Below are positions 1-8,172 of a DNA stretch of 64,000 bases, piece after piece. The notes under the pieces are model-generated. The model saw nothing but the letters and a program-made list of their open reading frames with translations. It had not been told where the DNA came from and searched no databases. A program made the position numbers and the translations under genes. The stretch's first letter is position 1; each line of letters starts with the position of its first letter. The DNA is from Rhodopseudomonas pseudopalustris. GTDB lineage: Bacteria; Pseudomonadota; Alphaproteobacteria; Rhizobiales; Xanthobacteraceae. The DNA is taken from positions 90,201 to 154,200 of the forward strand of contig NZ_FODT01000013.1 in assembly GCF_900110435.1 (NCBI RefSeq), in the 5' to 3' direction.

Positions 1-1
1 G

Positions 2-625
2 AACCGGCGGCGGATGGCGGCGGCGATCGGCGTGCCGCCGGAACGGTTCCTCACTGTTTTTCAGGTGCATTCGCCCGACGTCGCGGTAGCTCAGATGCCG
101 TGGGACAACGCCTCGCGCCCTCGCGCCGACGCGCTTGTCACCGCGACGCCGGGGCTGGCGCTCGGCGTCACCGCCGCGGATTGCGGACCGGTGCTGTTCG
201 CCGATCCGACGGCGCGGGTGATCGGCGCCGCCCATGCCGGCTGGAAAGGCGCGCTGACCGGCGTGCTGGAGGCGACGCTCGACGCGATGGAAAGCCTCGG
301 CGCCGCGCGCGGCCGGGTCATCGCGGCGATTGGGCCGCTGATCCGCCAGCCGAGCTATGAAGTCGGCGACGACTTCGTCGCCCGCTTCACCGACGTCGAC
401 CCCGGCCATGCGAGGTTCTTCATCCCGGCAGCCCGTCCCGGCCATGCGATGTTCGACCTCGGCGGCTTCATCCGGATGCGGCTGACGAATGCCGGCGTTG
501 CGACGATCGACGACACCGGCATCGACACCTACCCCGACGAGAACTTCTTCAGCTATCGCCGCTCGGTCCACCGCAGCGAGCCCGACTACGGCCGCCAAAT
601 CCATGCGATTGTGCTGGAGTCGTAG
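2..625 (+). CDS. pgeF: Peptidoglycan editing factor PgeF (YfiH/laccase-domain), 5'-truncated by the window edge
   Basis: The reading frame is open to the first base of the window and ends at a TAG, so only the C-terminal ~207 residues are present; family members are usually about 250 residues. The metal-site signature of the YfiH/DUF152 family is visible in order: a QVH segment near the start, AADCGPVLFAD with the conserved Cys, and GAAHAGWKGAL with the conserved His. In enteric bacteria the protein cleans up misincorporated residues in peptidoglycan precursors; older names are polyphenol oxidase or laccase-domain protein. The lipoprotein gene follows after about 245 bp on the same strand. 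Function is assigned from family membership only. Confidence 0.9.
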   Translation, partial: NRRRMAAAIGVPPERFLTVFQVHSPDVAVAQMPWDNASRPRADALVTATPGLALGVTAADCGPVLFADPTARVIGAAHAGWKGALTGVLEATLDAMESLGAARGRVIAAIGPLIRQPSYEVGDDFVARFTDVDPGHARFFIPAARPGHAMFDLGGFIRMRLTNAGVATIDDTGIDTYPDENFFSYRRSVHRSEPDYGRQIHAIVLES

Positions 626-869
626 GCGCCGCAATCGCTGGCCTGCGGCCGGGAAAAGTGAACGGCCATTAACCAAACTGGTTTACGATTGGACCCGCCG
701 TGTCACCGCCAAATTCAAGCCAATTCGCTGAAAAATATCAGAAATCTTGAACGGCACCGGCCCCCAATCGTTAACCTGGGGGTCGCCCCACCCTAGACCT
801 TAACGCATTTTAACGATATCGCTTCGTCCGTCCGGTGGCCTTTGCGCCGCGCCTTCCGACGGAACCCGC

Positions 870-1496
870 ATGACTGCTTATCCTCCCCGCCAGCCCACCT
901 CGCGCTTGATGCGCGCCGTTCTGTTGCTGGGAGTCCTGGGTGGATTGAGCGGCTGCGTGACGGCTGAGGGCGGCGGTTCCGGACCGCTTGCCTCGGCGGG
1001 CGGCTCGACCGTGACGTTCGAGTCGATCGACGGCCCGCCGCCGCAGGTGTTCGACCGCATGGTGTCGATGCTCGACAGCGAATCCAAGCTGCGCAATATC
1101 GCGGTGGTGTCGCGCGAAGGCGCCGCCGCCTATCGGGTGCGCAGCTATCTGTCGGCGCAGGTGCGTGGCAACCGCACCAGCATCGCCTGGGTCTGGGACG
1201 TCTACGACCGCAGCCAGCAGCGCACGATGCGGCTGTCCGGCGAGGAAGCGACCGGCCGTTCCGGCCGTGACGCATGGGGCCAGGCCGACGACACCGTGCT
1301 GCGCCGGATCGCACAGGCGGGCTACACCGGGCTGAGCGGCTTGGTTAACGGGAGCTCACCCGCCGAACCGGCAACGTCTGCCCCGGCTACGCCGAGCGCA
1401 CCGTCCGCACGCGGGCCCGCGATCGCCAGCGCCGAGCCCGGCGGCACCGCAAACGACGAGACGCCCGCGAGCCCCCTGAGTTTCGCCGCGCGCTGA
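870..1496 (+). CDS. Putative lipoprotein, function unknown
   Basis: A 208-residue product whose N-terminus has a basic stretch, a Leu/Gly-rich hydrophobic core and a lipobox LSGC with the acylated Cys at residue 29, so it is predicted to be an outer- or inner-membrane lipoprotein. A second ATG at 909 (residue 14) would give a more typical short signal peptide and may be the true start; neither has a strong ribosome site. The middle (about residues 50-150) is a compact globular region with sequence such as VSREGAAAYRVRSYLSAQV; the C-terminal ~50 residues are Ala/Pro/Ser-rich and likely disordered. I do not recognise a named domain. It sits between pgeF and prs, with about 155 bp before prs. 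Confidence 0.72.
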   Translation: MTAYPPRQPTSRLMRAVLLLGVLGGLSGCVTAEGGGSGPLASAGGSTVTFESIDGPPPQVFDRMVSMLDSESKLRNIAVVSREGAAAYRVRSYLSAQVRGNRTSIAWVWDVYDRSQQRTMRLSGEEATGRSGRDAWGQADDTVLRRIAQAGYTGLSGLVNGSSPAEPATSAPATPSAPSARGPAIASAEPGGTANDETPASPLSFAAR

Positions 1497-1652
1497 ACGA
1501 TACCTATGTCGAATCCGCATCAGAAAACCGTCCGCGACGGGTTGCCATCGGACGCCACCGGCTGATATCACCTCGCTCGCAAAAGCGCCCGTTTTCGTGA
1601 GTCAACCGATATGCTGAACGTTGTATCCACCGCGACGAGGGGAGACGCGTCG

Positions 1653-2606
1653 ATGTCGGGCAAGAACGGCTCCGTCAAGCTGGTCGCCGGCAATTCCAAT
1701 CCAGCGCTGGCGCGCGACATCGCCGACTGGCTGAGGATGCCGCTGACGAAAGCCAGCGTCCGCCGCTTCGCCGACATGGAGATCTTCGTCGAGATCCAGG
1801 AAAACGTCCGCGGCTCCGACGTCTTCATCATCCAGTCGACGTCGTTTCCGACCAACGACCATCTGATGGAACTGCTGATCATCACCGATGCGCTGCGCCG
1901 AGCCTCGGCGCGCCGCATCACCGCGGTGATCCCGTATTTCGGCTACGCCCGCCAGGATCGCAAGGCCGGCCCGCGCACGCCGATCTCGGCCAAGCTGGTC
2001 GCCAATCTGATCACCCATGCGGGCGCGGATCGCGTCATGACGCTCGATCTGCACGCCGGTCAGATCCAGGGCTTCTTCGACATCCCGACCGATAATCTTT
2101 ATGCCTCGCCGGTGATGGTGCGCGACATCAAGGACCGCTTCGACCTGTCGAAGGTCGCGGTGGTGTCGCCCGACGTCGGCGGCGTGGTGCGCGCCCGCGG
2201 CCTTGCCAAACGGATCAACGCGCCGCTCGCGATCATCGACAAGCGCCGCGAACGCGCCGGTGAATCCGAAGTCATGAACGTGATCGGCGACGTCGAGGGC
2301 TACACCTGCATCCTGATCGACGACATCGTCGATTCCGGCGGCACGCTGGTGAACGCCGCCGACGCGCTGCTCGCCAATGGCGCGAAGGATGTCTACGCCT
2401 ACATCACCCACGGCGTGCTGTCCGGCGGCGCCTGCGCCCGTATCAACGCCTCGAAGCTGAAAGAGCTGGTGATCACCGACTCGATCCAGCCGACCGATGC
2501 GGTCTGCAACGCAGCCAACATCCGCACCCTCTCGATCGCTTCGCTGATTGCCGATGCGATCGGCCGCACCGCGTCGGAAGAGTCGGTGTCGAGCCTGTTC
2601 GACTGA
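1653..2606 (+). CDS. prs: Ribose-phosphate pyrophosphokinase
   Basis: Makes PRPP from ribose-5-phosphate and ATP, the precursor for purines, pyrimidines, histidine, tryptophan and NAD, in the cytosol. The 317-residue protein is full length for class I PRPP synthetases. Visible signatures are [20 protein letters not shown] near residue 40, the flexible loop [10 protein letters not shown], and the PRPP-binding motif [14 protein letters not shown] around residues 218-231. I chose the ATG at 1653 because it is preceded by a strong GAGGGGAGA ribosome site and begins the conserved [10 protein letters not shown]; an in-frame ATG at 1611 would add 14 residues without support. No operon partner is evident: downstream lies a palindromic repeat and then a convergent gene. 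Confidence 0.97.
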   Translation: MSGKNGSVKLVAGNSNPALARDIADWLRMPLTKASVRRFADMEIFVEIQENVRGSDVFIIQSTSFPTNDHLMELLIITDALRRASARRITAVIPYFGYARQDRKAGPRTPISAKLVANLITHAGADRVMTLDLHAGQIQGFFDIPTDNLYASPVMVRDIKDRFDLSKVAVVSPDVGGVVRARGLAKRINAPLAIIDKRRERAGESEVMNVIGDVEGYTCILIDDIVDSGGTLVNAADALLANGAKDVYAYITHGVLSGGACARINASKLKELVITDSIQPTDAVCNAANIRTLSIASLIADAIGRTASEESVSSLFD

Positions 2607-2640
2607 GCACTCCTCCTCTCGTTCGTCATCGCCTTATCGT

Positions 2641-2794
2641 TCGTCATTCCGGGGCGCGCGTCAGCGCGAACCCGGAATCCATAACCACCGTGTCATCGGT
2701 CAGGCATGGCGTTCGCCCCGCTTTGCCGAATAGCGGACACAGGGGCTATGGATTCCGGGTTCGCGCAGCTTTGCCGCGCGCCCCGGAATGACGG
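2641..2794. repeat. Intergenic palindromic repeat, CGTCATTCCGGGG family, copy 1
   Basis: Two facing arms lie between prs and ribH. The left arm begins CGTCATTCCGGGGCGCG near 2642 and the right arm ends GCGCCCCGGAATGACGG near 2793; each arm itself contains an inner inverted GGGTTCGCG/CGCGAACCC segment. The same end sequence recurs at 12436-12588 and 20643-20683. Placed between convergent genes, it could act as a bidirectional terminator when transcribed, but its recurrence shows it is a dispersed repeat. Confidence 0.85.
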
Positions 2795-2848
2795 TGGAGA
2801 GGGCTTGCGACAGATCGAACGCCGTCATGCGCTGCGCAGCGCGGCGAC

Positions 2849-3382
2849 TCACACGATCCCCGCCGCGACCTGGCCGCGGAGGCGCTCGAGGCTGAGCAAA
2901 GTGTCAGCGCAGGCGTGCGCGACTTCCGCTCCCTTGGCGGCGAAGTGCTGCTTGAAGAACGCGATCTGCGCATCGCCACTTTCAAACGATTGCGGCGTGG
3001 CCACCGCCGAGAACACCGGCACCTCGGTGCGGAGTTGCACCTCCATCAGCGCCTTGATCACCGTTTCGGCGACGAAGCCGGTGAGCCCGCCATCGACCAC
3101 GAGACCCGCGGCAACGATCGCCGTATAGCGCCGCGTCTTCGCGAGGGTCTGCACATGCAGCGGAATTTCGAACGAGCCCGGCACTTCGAACAGATCAACC
3201 TGCGAAGCGACGATGCCGCGTGTCACGATCTCGCGCGCGAACGCCTCCCAACATTCCGCGACGACGTCGTGGTGCCAGGCCGACTGCACGAAGGCGACGC
3301 GTTGCGGCCGCGCGAACCGCGGATGCGCTGCGGCGGTCGGAGACGCCGGCGCTTCGGCGGGATCGGTCACACTGTCGGTCAT
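2849..3382 (-). CDS. ribH2: 6,7-dimethyl-8-ribityllumazine synthase, type II (RibH2-like), altered active-site loop
   Basis: Lumazine synthase joins the riboflavin-pathway pyrimidinedione with dihydroxybutanone phosphate. This 177-residue protein resembles the rhizobial/Brucella RibH2 branch: FVQSAWHHDVVAECWEAF (31-48), VPGSFEIPLHVQTLAKT (67-83) and RYTAIVAAGLVVDGG (85-99). As I recall the family, the segment after DGG reads IYRHDFVA, with a conserved catalytic His; here it reads LTGFVAETV, two residues shorter and without that His. The later TPHHFHES-type stretch is also changed, to TPQSFESGDAQ. The start at 3382 gives MTDSVTDPAE, matching a disordered N-terminal leader; a longer frame reaches 3487. 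No other riboflavin gene is nearby. Family assignment is firm, catalytic activity uncertain. Confidence 0.87.
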   Translation of the reverse strand: MTDSVTDPAEAPASPTAAAHPRFARPQRVAFVQSAWHHDVVAECWEAFAREIVTRGIVASQVDLFEVPGSFEIPLHVQTLAKTRRYTAIVAAGLVVDGGLTGFVAETVIKALMEVQLRTEVPVFSAVATPQSFESGDAQIAFFKQHFAAKGAEVAHACADTLLSLERLRGQVAAGIV

Positions 3383-3736
3383 CGGGGCACTCGTCTGCTG
3401 CTTTGGATTAAGCCTCAGGCTACCAGCGTGCGCCGTCGAATCAAAGGTTAACGGCGCGCCGCCCGACTCGCGACAGGTGAAATCCAACCGCCGGACTCGG
3501 CCGAGGCGAATCCGATTCCGTTTTGTTCTCCGCTCCTATGATCGAACTGTGGACGGGCCGCCGTTTGGCTGTGGATGGGACAGCCTCGGGATTGCACGGA
3601 TTCTGCAAATCACATCATTTCATCTCTGCAACCTCGGTTCGTCCGGATCACACATTTGCAACGATCCACCGGGCACAGGCGCGTACCGGCCTGCCACATG
3701 CGTATCAGGCACATCCAAACTGAAAGTCGAGACGGC

Positions 3737-4237
3737 ATGGCCATGCTCGAAGGCATCTTCGATTCCCCGAACAACCCGCTCGCGGCGGTCGAAGACATCG
3801 CGGCGTCGAACGATCTGGTGTTCGAGCGATCCGGCGAAGACGAAATCACCATCACGGCGAAAGGGCAGTGGACCGATTATACGCTGTCTTTCACCTGGAT
3901 GAGCGAGATCGAGGCGCTGCATCTGGCCTGCGCCTTCGATATGAAGGTCCCCTCCGCGCGGCGCGGCGAAACCCAGCGGTTGATCGCGGCGATCAACGAG
4001 CAGCTCTGGGTCGGCCACTTCGATATATGGACACAAACCGGTACGATCATGTACCGGCAGGCGCTGGTGCTGCCGGGCGGTTTGTCGGCGACCAACGCGC
4101 AGTGCGAGACCATGCTGATCAGCGCGATCCACGCCTGCGAGCGCTACTATCCGGCGATCCAGTTCACGGTGTGGGCCGGCAAGACGGCAGCCGAGGCGAT
4201 GTCTGCTGCGATGTTCGACACCGAAGGCGAAGCCTGA
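3737..4237 (+). CDS. YbjN domain-containing protein
   Basis: A 166-residue cytosolic protein starting MAMLEGIFDSPNNPLAAVED and carrying the aromatic/acidic pattern of YbjN (type III secretion chaperone-like fold) proteins: YTLSFTWMSEIEALHLACAFD in the middle and CERYYPAIQFTVWAGKTAAEA towards the end. YbjN proteins have been linked to motility and stress responses in enterics, but their biochemical role is not known. The ATG at 3737 was chosen over the upstream in-frame ATG at 3575 because similarity to the family starts here; 3743 is also possible. proC follows 126 bp downstream on the same strand; this order is common in rhizobial genomes, as I recall it. Confidence 0.85.
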   Translation: MAMLEGIFDSPNNPLAAVEDIAASNDLVFERSGEDEITITAKGQWTDYTLSFTWMSEIEALHLACAFDMKVPSARRGETQRLIAAINEQLWVGHFDIWTQTGTIMYRQALVLPGGLSATNAQCETMLISAIHACERYYPAIQFTVWAGKTAAEAMSAAMFDTEGEA

Positions 4238-4363
4238 TCCACCGCGCGCGGCGGACGATCCTGCATGGCGCGGGTTCGCGCCGAGCGCTTGTGACGCCCT
4301 CTCTGTTCCCATAAAACGCCTGCGAGAACGCGCCGCCGTCGCGGCGCGCGATGGATGCTCGCC

Positions 4364-5200
4364 ATGGCCAACGCTTCGAAGTCACCCGCCCTGCAACAGC
4401 TCGGCGGCAATATCGTGCTCGCCGGCGCCGGCAAGATGGGCGGCGCGCTGCTCGCCGGCTGGCTGGCGCAAGGGCTCGACGCCGGCGACGTGGTGGTGAT
4501 CGACCCGCAGCCCTCCAACGAGATCCGCGCGCTGACCGCCCGCGGCGTCCGCATCAACGCCTCCGCCGCCGATGTTGGCGCGGTGTCGACGATGGTGGTC
4601 GCGGTGAAGCCGCAGACTTTTTCCGGCGCCGCCGAGGTGTTGCGCGGTTACGCTGATCGATCGACGCTGGTGGTGTCGGTGATGGCCGGCATCCCGATCG
4701 CGACGCTCTCGGCGCAGATCGGCGGCCGGATCGTCCGCGCGATGCCGAACACGCCGGCCGCGATCGGCCGCGGCATCACGGTCGCAGTCGCCGATTCCGA
4801 TGTCACCGCGGCGCAGCGCGCGACCGCCGACGCGCTGCTGCGCGCCACCGGTGCGGTGGAATGGGTCGAGGACGAGGGCCTGATCGACGCGGTCACCGCC
4901 GTCTCGGGCTCGGGTCCAGCCTATGTGTTCCTGCTCGCGGAGGAACTGGCGCACGCCGGCGTCGCGGCCGGCTTGCCAGAACAACTCGCGATGACGCTGG
5001 CGCGCGCCACCGTCGCCGGCAGCGGTGAACTGTTGCACCGTTCCGAGCTCGACGCCGCCACGCTGCGCAAAAACGTCACCTCCCCCGGCGGCACCACCGC
5101 CGCCGCGCTCGACGTGCTGATGGCCGATGACGGCCTCCGCCCGCTGATGACCCGCGCGGTGGCCGCGGCGGCGAAGCGATCGAAAGAACTGGCGAAGTAA
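4364..5200 (+). CDS. proC: Pyrroline-5-carboxylate reductase
   Basis: Catalyses the last step of proline biosynthesis, reducing 1-pyrroline-5-carboxylate with NAD(P)H in the cytosol. The 278-residue protein has the N-terminal Rossmann motif IVLAGAGKMGGALLAGWLA (about 15-33), the central VVAVKPQ strand end, the SGSGPAYVFLLAEEL helix and the C-terminal family signature NVTSPGGTTAAALDVL. Length is normal for the family. The start is uncertain by three codons: ATG at 4355 or 4364; I prefer 4364 (MANASKSP). It ends 48 bp from a convergent histidine kinase gene. Confidence 0.96.
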   Translation: MANASKSPALQQLGGNIVLAGAGKMGGALLAGWLAQGLDAGDVVVIDPQPSNEIRALTARGVRINASAADVGAVSTMVVAVKPQTFSGAAEVLRGYADRSTLVVSVMAGIPIATLSAQIGGRIVRAMPNTPAAIGRGITVAVADSDVTAAQRATADALLRATGAVEWVEDEGLIDAVTAVSGSGPAYVFLLAEELAHAGVAAGLPEQLAMTLARATVAGSGELLHRSELDAATLRKNVTSPGGTTAAALDVLMADDGLRPLMTRAVAAAAKRSKELAK

Positions 5201-5248
5201 GCGCCTTCCCTCCCCGCAAGCGGGAGCGCGCCGTGCTCGGCGCAATAA

Positions 5249-6637
5249 CTACACCGGCACCCGCACCGTCGCGCGCAGGCCGCCCATCGGGCTGTCGCCC
5301 AGCGTGATGTCGCCGCCATGCGAGCGCGCGATGTCGCGGGCGATGGCGAGGCCGAGGCCACTGCCGCCTTCGTCCTGGTTGCGGGCGTCGTCGAGCCGGA
5401 GGAACGGCTTGAACACTTCCTCGCGCATCGCCGTCGGAATGCCGGGGCCGTCGTCGTCAATCATCACCGTGAGATAACGGTGATCGCGCTGTCCTGTGAT
5501 GGCGATGGCGTCGGCGTGGCGCGCGGCATTCGACACCAGATTGGCGAGGCAGCGTTTGAACGACGCCGGTTTCACCGTCACAACCGGCTGACCGCTGAAA
5601 GCCGCAGTGGCGGCGTGGCCGTGGCGCTCGGCGTCGCTGCGCAACTCCTCTAGCGCCGCCGGCATGTCGGTCGGCTGCGCCCGCTCGCCGCTGTCGCCGC
5701 GCGCGAACGCCAGATATGCCTCGAGCATCGCAGACATTTCGTCGACGTCCTTGCGCATCCCCTCCGTCTCCGGCGCGTCGCCGATCAGTTCGAGCTCGAG
5801 CTTGAAGCGGGTCAGAATGGTGCGCAGATCGTGGCTGACGCCGGCCAGCATCGCGGTACGCTGCTCCATCGCGCGCTCGACCCGGCTCTTCATCTCGATG
5901 AAGGCGTAGGCCGCGCGCCGCACCTCTCGTGCCCCGCGCGGCTTGAAGTTCGGCGCGTCGCGGCCCTTGCCGAAGCTCTCGGCGGCGTCGGCGAGCCGCA
6001 GGACCGGCCGGATCTGGTTGCGCAGAAACAGCACCGCCACGATCAGCAGCACGGTCGAGGTGCCGACCATCCACACCAGGAAGATCTCCGAATTCGAGGC
6101 GTAGGCGGCGCTGCGCAGCGCAAATACCCGCATCACCGCGTCGTCGAGCTGGATGCGGATTTCGACGAGATTGGAGCGACCGACGGAGTCGATCCAGAAC
6201 GGCCGCGCGATCTGGCGGCCGATCTGTTTCGAGATCGACTGGTCGAGCAGCGAGAAGAACGGCTTCGGCCCGGGCGGCGGCATTTCATTCGGGCCGAGAA
6301 AGTCGACCACCAGCCCGAGCCGGTTCTGCGCGATCCGGCGCAGCGCCGCGCTATCCTTGTCCTGGGGGTAGCTCTTATAGACGTCGATCAGCGCCGCAAT
6401 GTCCTGCACCACCGCCGCCGACAGCCGCTGCGTCACCGTGTTCCAGTGCCGCTCCATGAACACGAAGGCGATCACCGATTGCAGCACCACCATCGGCACG
6501 ATCATGATCAGCAACGCGCGGGCGTAGAGCCCCTTCGGCATGAAGTCGTTGAAGCGCTGCCCCAGCCATCCATTGGCCGCCGACACCCGCCGCGATGCGG
6601 AGCGGATCAGCGTCAGACCATTGTCGAGCGTGCTCAT
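5249..6637 (-). CDS. Membrane sensor histidine kinase (EnvZ-like) of the petP-petR cluster
   Basis: A 462-residue two-component sensor. Two membrane segments (about 41-61 and 186-205) bracket a ~125-residue periplasmic domain; a HAMP linker follows, then the H-box AGVSHDLRTILTRFKLELE with phospho-acceptor His269, the N-box LVSNAARHA (Asn370), the G1 box DDDGPGI (394-400) and G2 box GGSGLGL (424-430). All catalytic motifs are intact. Its ATG lies only 5 bp after the petR stop, so it is the distal gene of the petP-petR-kinase operon and is the probable partner of PetR. The input signal cannot be read from the sequence. Confidence 0.93.
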   Translation of the reverse strand: MSTLDNGLTLIRSASRRVSAANGWLGQRFNDFMPKGLYARALLIMIVPMVVLQSVIAFVFMERHWNTVTQRLSAAVVQDIAALIDVYKSYPQDKDSAALRRIAQNRLGLVVDFLGPNEMPPPGPKPFFSLLDQSISKQIGRQIARPFWIDSVGRSNLVEIRIQLDDAVMRVFALRSAAYASNSEIFLVWMVGTSTVLLIVAVLFLRNQIRPVLRLADAAESFGKGRDAPNFKPRGAREVRRAAYAFIEMKSRVERAMEQRTAMLAGVSHDLRTILTRFKLELELIGDAPETEGMRKDVDEMSAMLEAYLAFARGDSGERAQPTDMPAALEELRSDAERHGHAATAAFSGQPVVTVKPASFKRCLANLVSNAARHADAIAITGQRDHRYLTVMIDDDGPGIPTAMREEVFKPFLRLDDARNQDEGGSGLGLAIARDIARSHGGDITLGDSPMGGLRATVRVPV

Positions 6638-6642
6638 CCGGA

Positions 6643-7368
6643 TCAGGGCGCGGCGACAAGTCGATAGCCGATGCCGCGGACCGCCTGCAGGAACAGCGGG
6701 TTGGCCGGATCGCGCTCGATCTTGCGGCGCAGCCGGTTGATCTGCACATCGACCGCGCGCTCGTTGGCGTTGCCGCCGCCGCCGGTCAGTTCGCCGCGCG
6801 GCACCGTCTCGCCGGGCGCGGCGGCCAACACGCGCAGCATGTCGCGCTCGCGGTCGGTAAGATGGACGATCTCCTCGCCTTGGCGCAATTCACCGCGCTC
6901 GATGTGAAACAGGTAGGGACCGAAAGCGATGGTCTCAGCCTTGGTCGCCGGCGCCGGCGAGGTGCGCTTGAGGATGTTGCAGATCCGCAGCAGCAATTCG
7001 CGCGGCTCGAACGGTTTGGCGACATAATCGTCGGCGCCGAGCTGAAGGCCCTCGATCCGCGCCTCGGCCTCGTGCCGCGCCGTCAGCATCACAATCGGCA
7101 CGTCGGAATCGACGCGGATCGAGCGCGCCAGATCGAACCCTGTCTCGCCCGGCATCATCACGTCGAGGATCAACAGATCGAAATTCAGGCCGGCGAGCTT
7201 GGCGCGGGCGTCGCGGACGCTTTGCGCCGTTGTGACGCGATAGCCTTCACTGGCGAGAAAACGCGACAGCAGGTCGCGGATACGGCGGTCGTCGTCGACC
7301 AACAGAAGATGCGGTGCATCGTCGGCGGGCCGGACCGGCTTCTTCGCCAATGCTGCTAGCTGGATCAC
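6643..7368 (-). CDS. petR: OmpR-family response regulator (PetR-like)
   Basis: A 241-residue response regulator: receiver with acidic pocket VDDD (24-27), phospho-acceptor Asp69 in LILDVMMP, and conserved Lys in ADDYVAKPFEP; then a winged-helix DNA-binding domain from about residue 145 ending RGIGYRLVA. The start is GTG at 7368, overlapping the petP TGA by four bases (GTGA), which implies translational coupling. In Rhodobacter capsulatus petP-petR is a MarR/OmpR-type pair and petR was reported necessary for photosynthetic and respiratory growth; that is known for the homologue, not shown here. The adjacent kinase is the likely phosphodonor. Confidence 0.92.
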   Translation of the reverse strand: MIQLAALAKKPVRPADDAPHLLLVDDDRRIRDLLSRFLASEGYRVTTAQSVRDARAKLAGLNFDLLILDVMMPGETGFDLARSIRVDSDVPIVMLTARHEAEARIEGLQLGADDYVAKPFEPRELLLRICNILKRTSPAPATKAETIAFGPYLFHIERGELRQGEEIVHLTDRERDMLRVLAAAPGETVPRGELTGGGGNANERAVDVQINRLRRKIERDPANPLFLQAVRGIGYRLVAAP

Positions 7369-7922
7369 GTGACATCCTTCGCAATGGCGCTGTCCGACTG
7401 CAGAATGGTCTGGAGCACCTTATCCGGATCATCGCGGTCGATCATGGCGCGCAGGAACTTGCTCACTGCCTTCGCTTCGTCCGCACCGAGACCGCACAGC
7501 GCGCGCTCGATGCGGTCGGTCTGCAGGCCGGCGAGCTTGACCACCAGCGCCTCGCCCTTTGCGGTGGCGAAAAGAAGGCGCTGGCGACGGTCGCTGTCGC
7601 CGGCCTTCTGCACGATGTAGCCCTCGTCCAGCAGCTGTTTCAGAACCCGCCCGAGCGACTGCTTGGTGATGCGAAGCACGTCGAGCAGGTCTGCGACCTT
7701 CAGCCCGGGATAGCGGCAGACGAAATGCACCACCCGGTGATGCGCGCGGCCGAAACCGAACGCCTCCAGCACATGGTCGGCGTCGCCGACGAAATCACGA
7801 TAGGCGAAGAACAGCAGTTCAATAATGTCCCATCGCGCCGACGCGGCAGACGACGCGTCGCCCGGCCTCGCGCTCGGCACGCCCTCGCCGCTGACAGGGC
7901 TTTTGAAATTTATGTCAGTCAT
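7365..7922 (-). CDS. petP: MarR-family transcriptional regulator (PetP-like)
   Basis: A 185-residue winged-helix regulator. The DNA-binding core reads LRITKQSLGRVLKQLLDEGY followed by the wing KAGDSDRRQRLLFATAKGE, typical of MarR proteins; an N-terminal tail of ~25 Ser/Ala/Gly-rich residues precedes it. I chose the ATG at 7922 (MTDINFKSPVSGEG) rather than further-upstream in-frame codons because the extra 127 residues run over the ilvE promoter region and look non-coding. The stop overlaps the petR GTG by four bases. A perfect 7-7-7 palindrome covers its start codon, suggesting autoregulation. It is divergent from ilvE with 250 bp between the starts. Confidence 0.9.
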   Translation of the reverse strand: MTDINFKSPVSGEGVPSARPGDASSAASARWDIIELLFFAYRDFVGDADHVLEAFGFGRAHHRVVHFVCRYPGLKVADLLDVLRITKQSLGRVLKQLLDEGYIVQKAGDSDRRQRLLFATAKGEALVVKLAGLQTDRIERALCGLGADEAKAVSKFLRAMIDRDDPDKVLQTILQSDSAIAKDVT

Positions 7923-7931
7923 GTTGACATA
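7911..7931. promoter_or_regulatory. Palindromic candidate operator over the petP start codon
   Basis: TATGTCA (7911-7917), a 7-base spacer, then TGACATA (7925-7931) form a perfect inverted repeat. It covers the petP ATG (7920-7922) and its right half overlaps TTGACA (7924-7929), a consensus -35 hexamer on the plus strand with TACAAA 16 bp later (7946-7951). MarR proteins usually bind short dyads in their own promoters, so PetP autoregulation and co-control of the divergent ilvE side are plausible. The palindrome is seen; the binding is inferred. Confidence 0.55.
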
Positions 7932-8172
7932 TCTGGTTGTTATGTTACAAAACCGGCGACCAAGACGAAATATTCGACTATTCCGCTTGCGACCCTTCCC
8001 CGCGCAGCCTGATAACCAGATGCGGCAGGGCGGCATGCATGCGAATGTCGGACGGCTTGGCCGAAACATAGCGGAGTTCGCGGATTCCGCCAAAACAAGT
8101 CTCCCGGCGGGGCCGGGACGGAGAACCACAATCACGGCCACCTGTAGGCGTGCCGGTCCAGGAGATAGGTCC

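Noticed and set aside
7924..7951. TTGACA / TACAAA as a definite ilvE promoter
   Set aside because: Only the -35 is a good match, and the start would leave a leader of more than 200 nt; kept as a remark under the petP palindrome, not as a feature.
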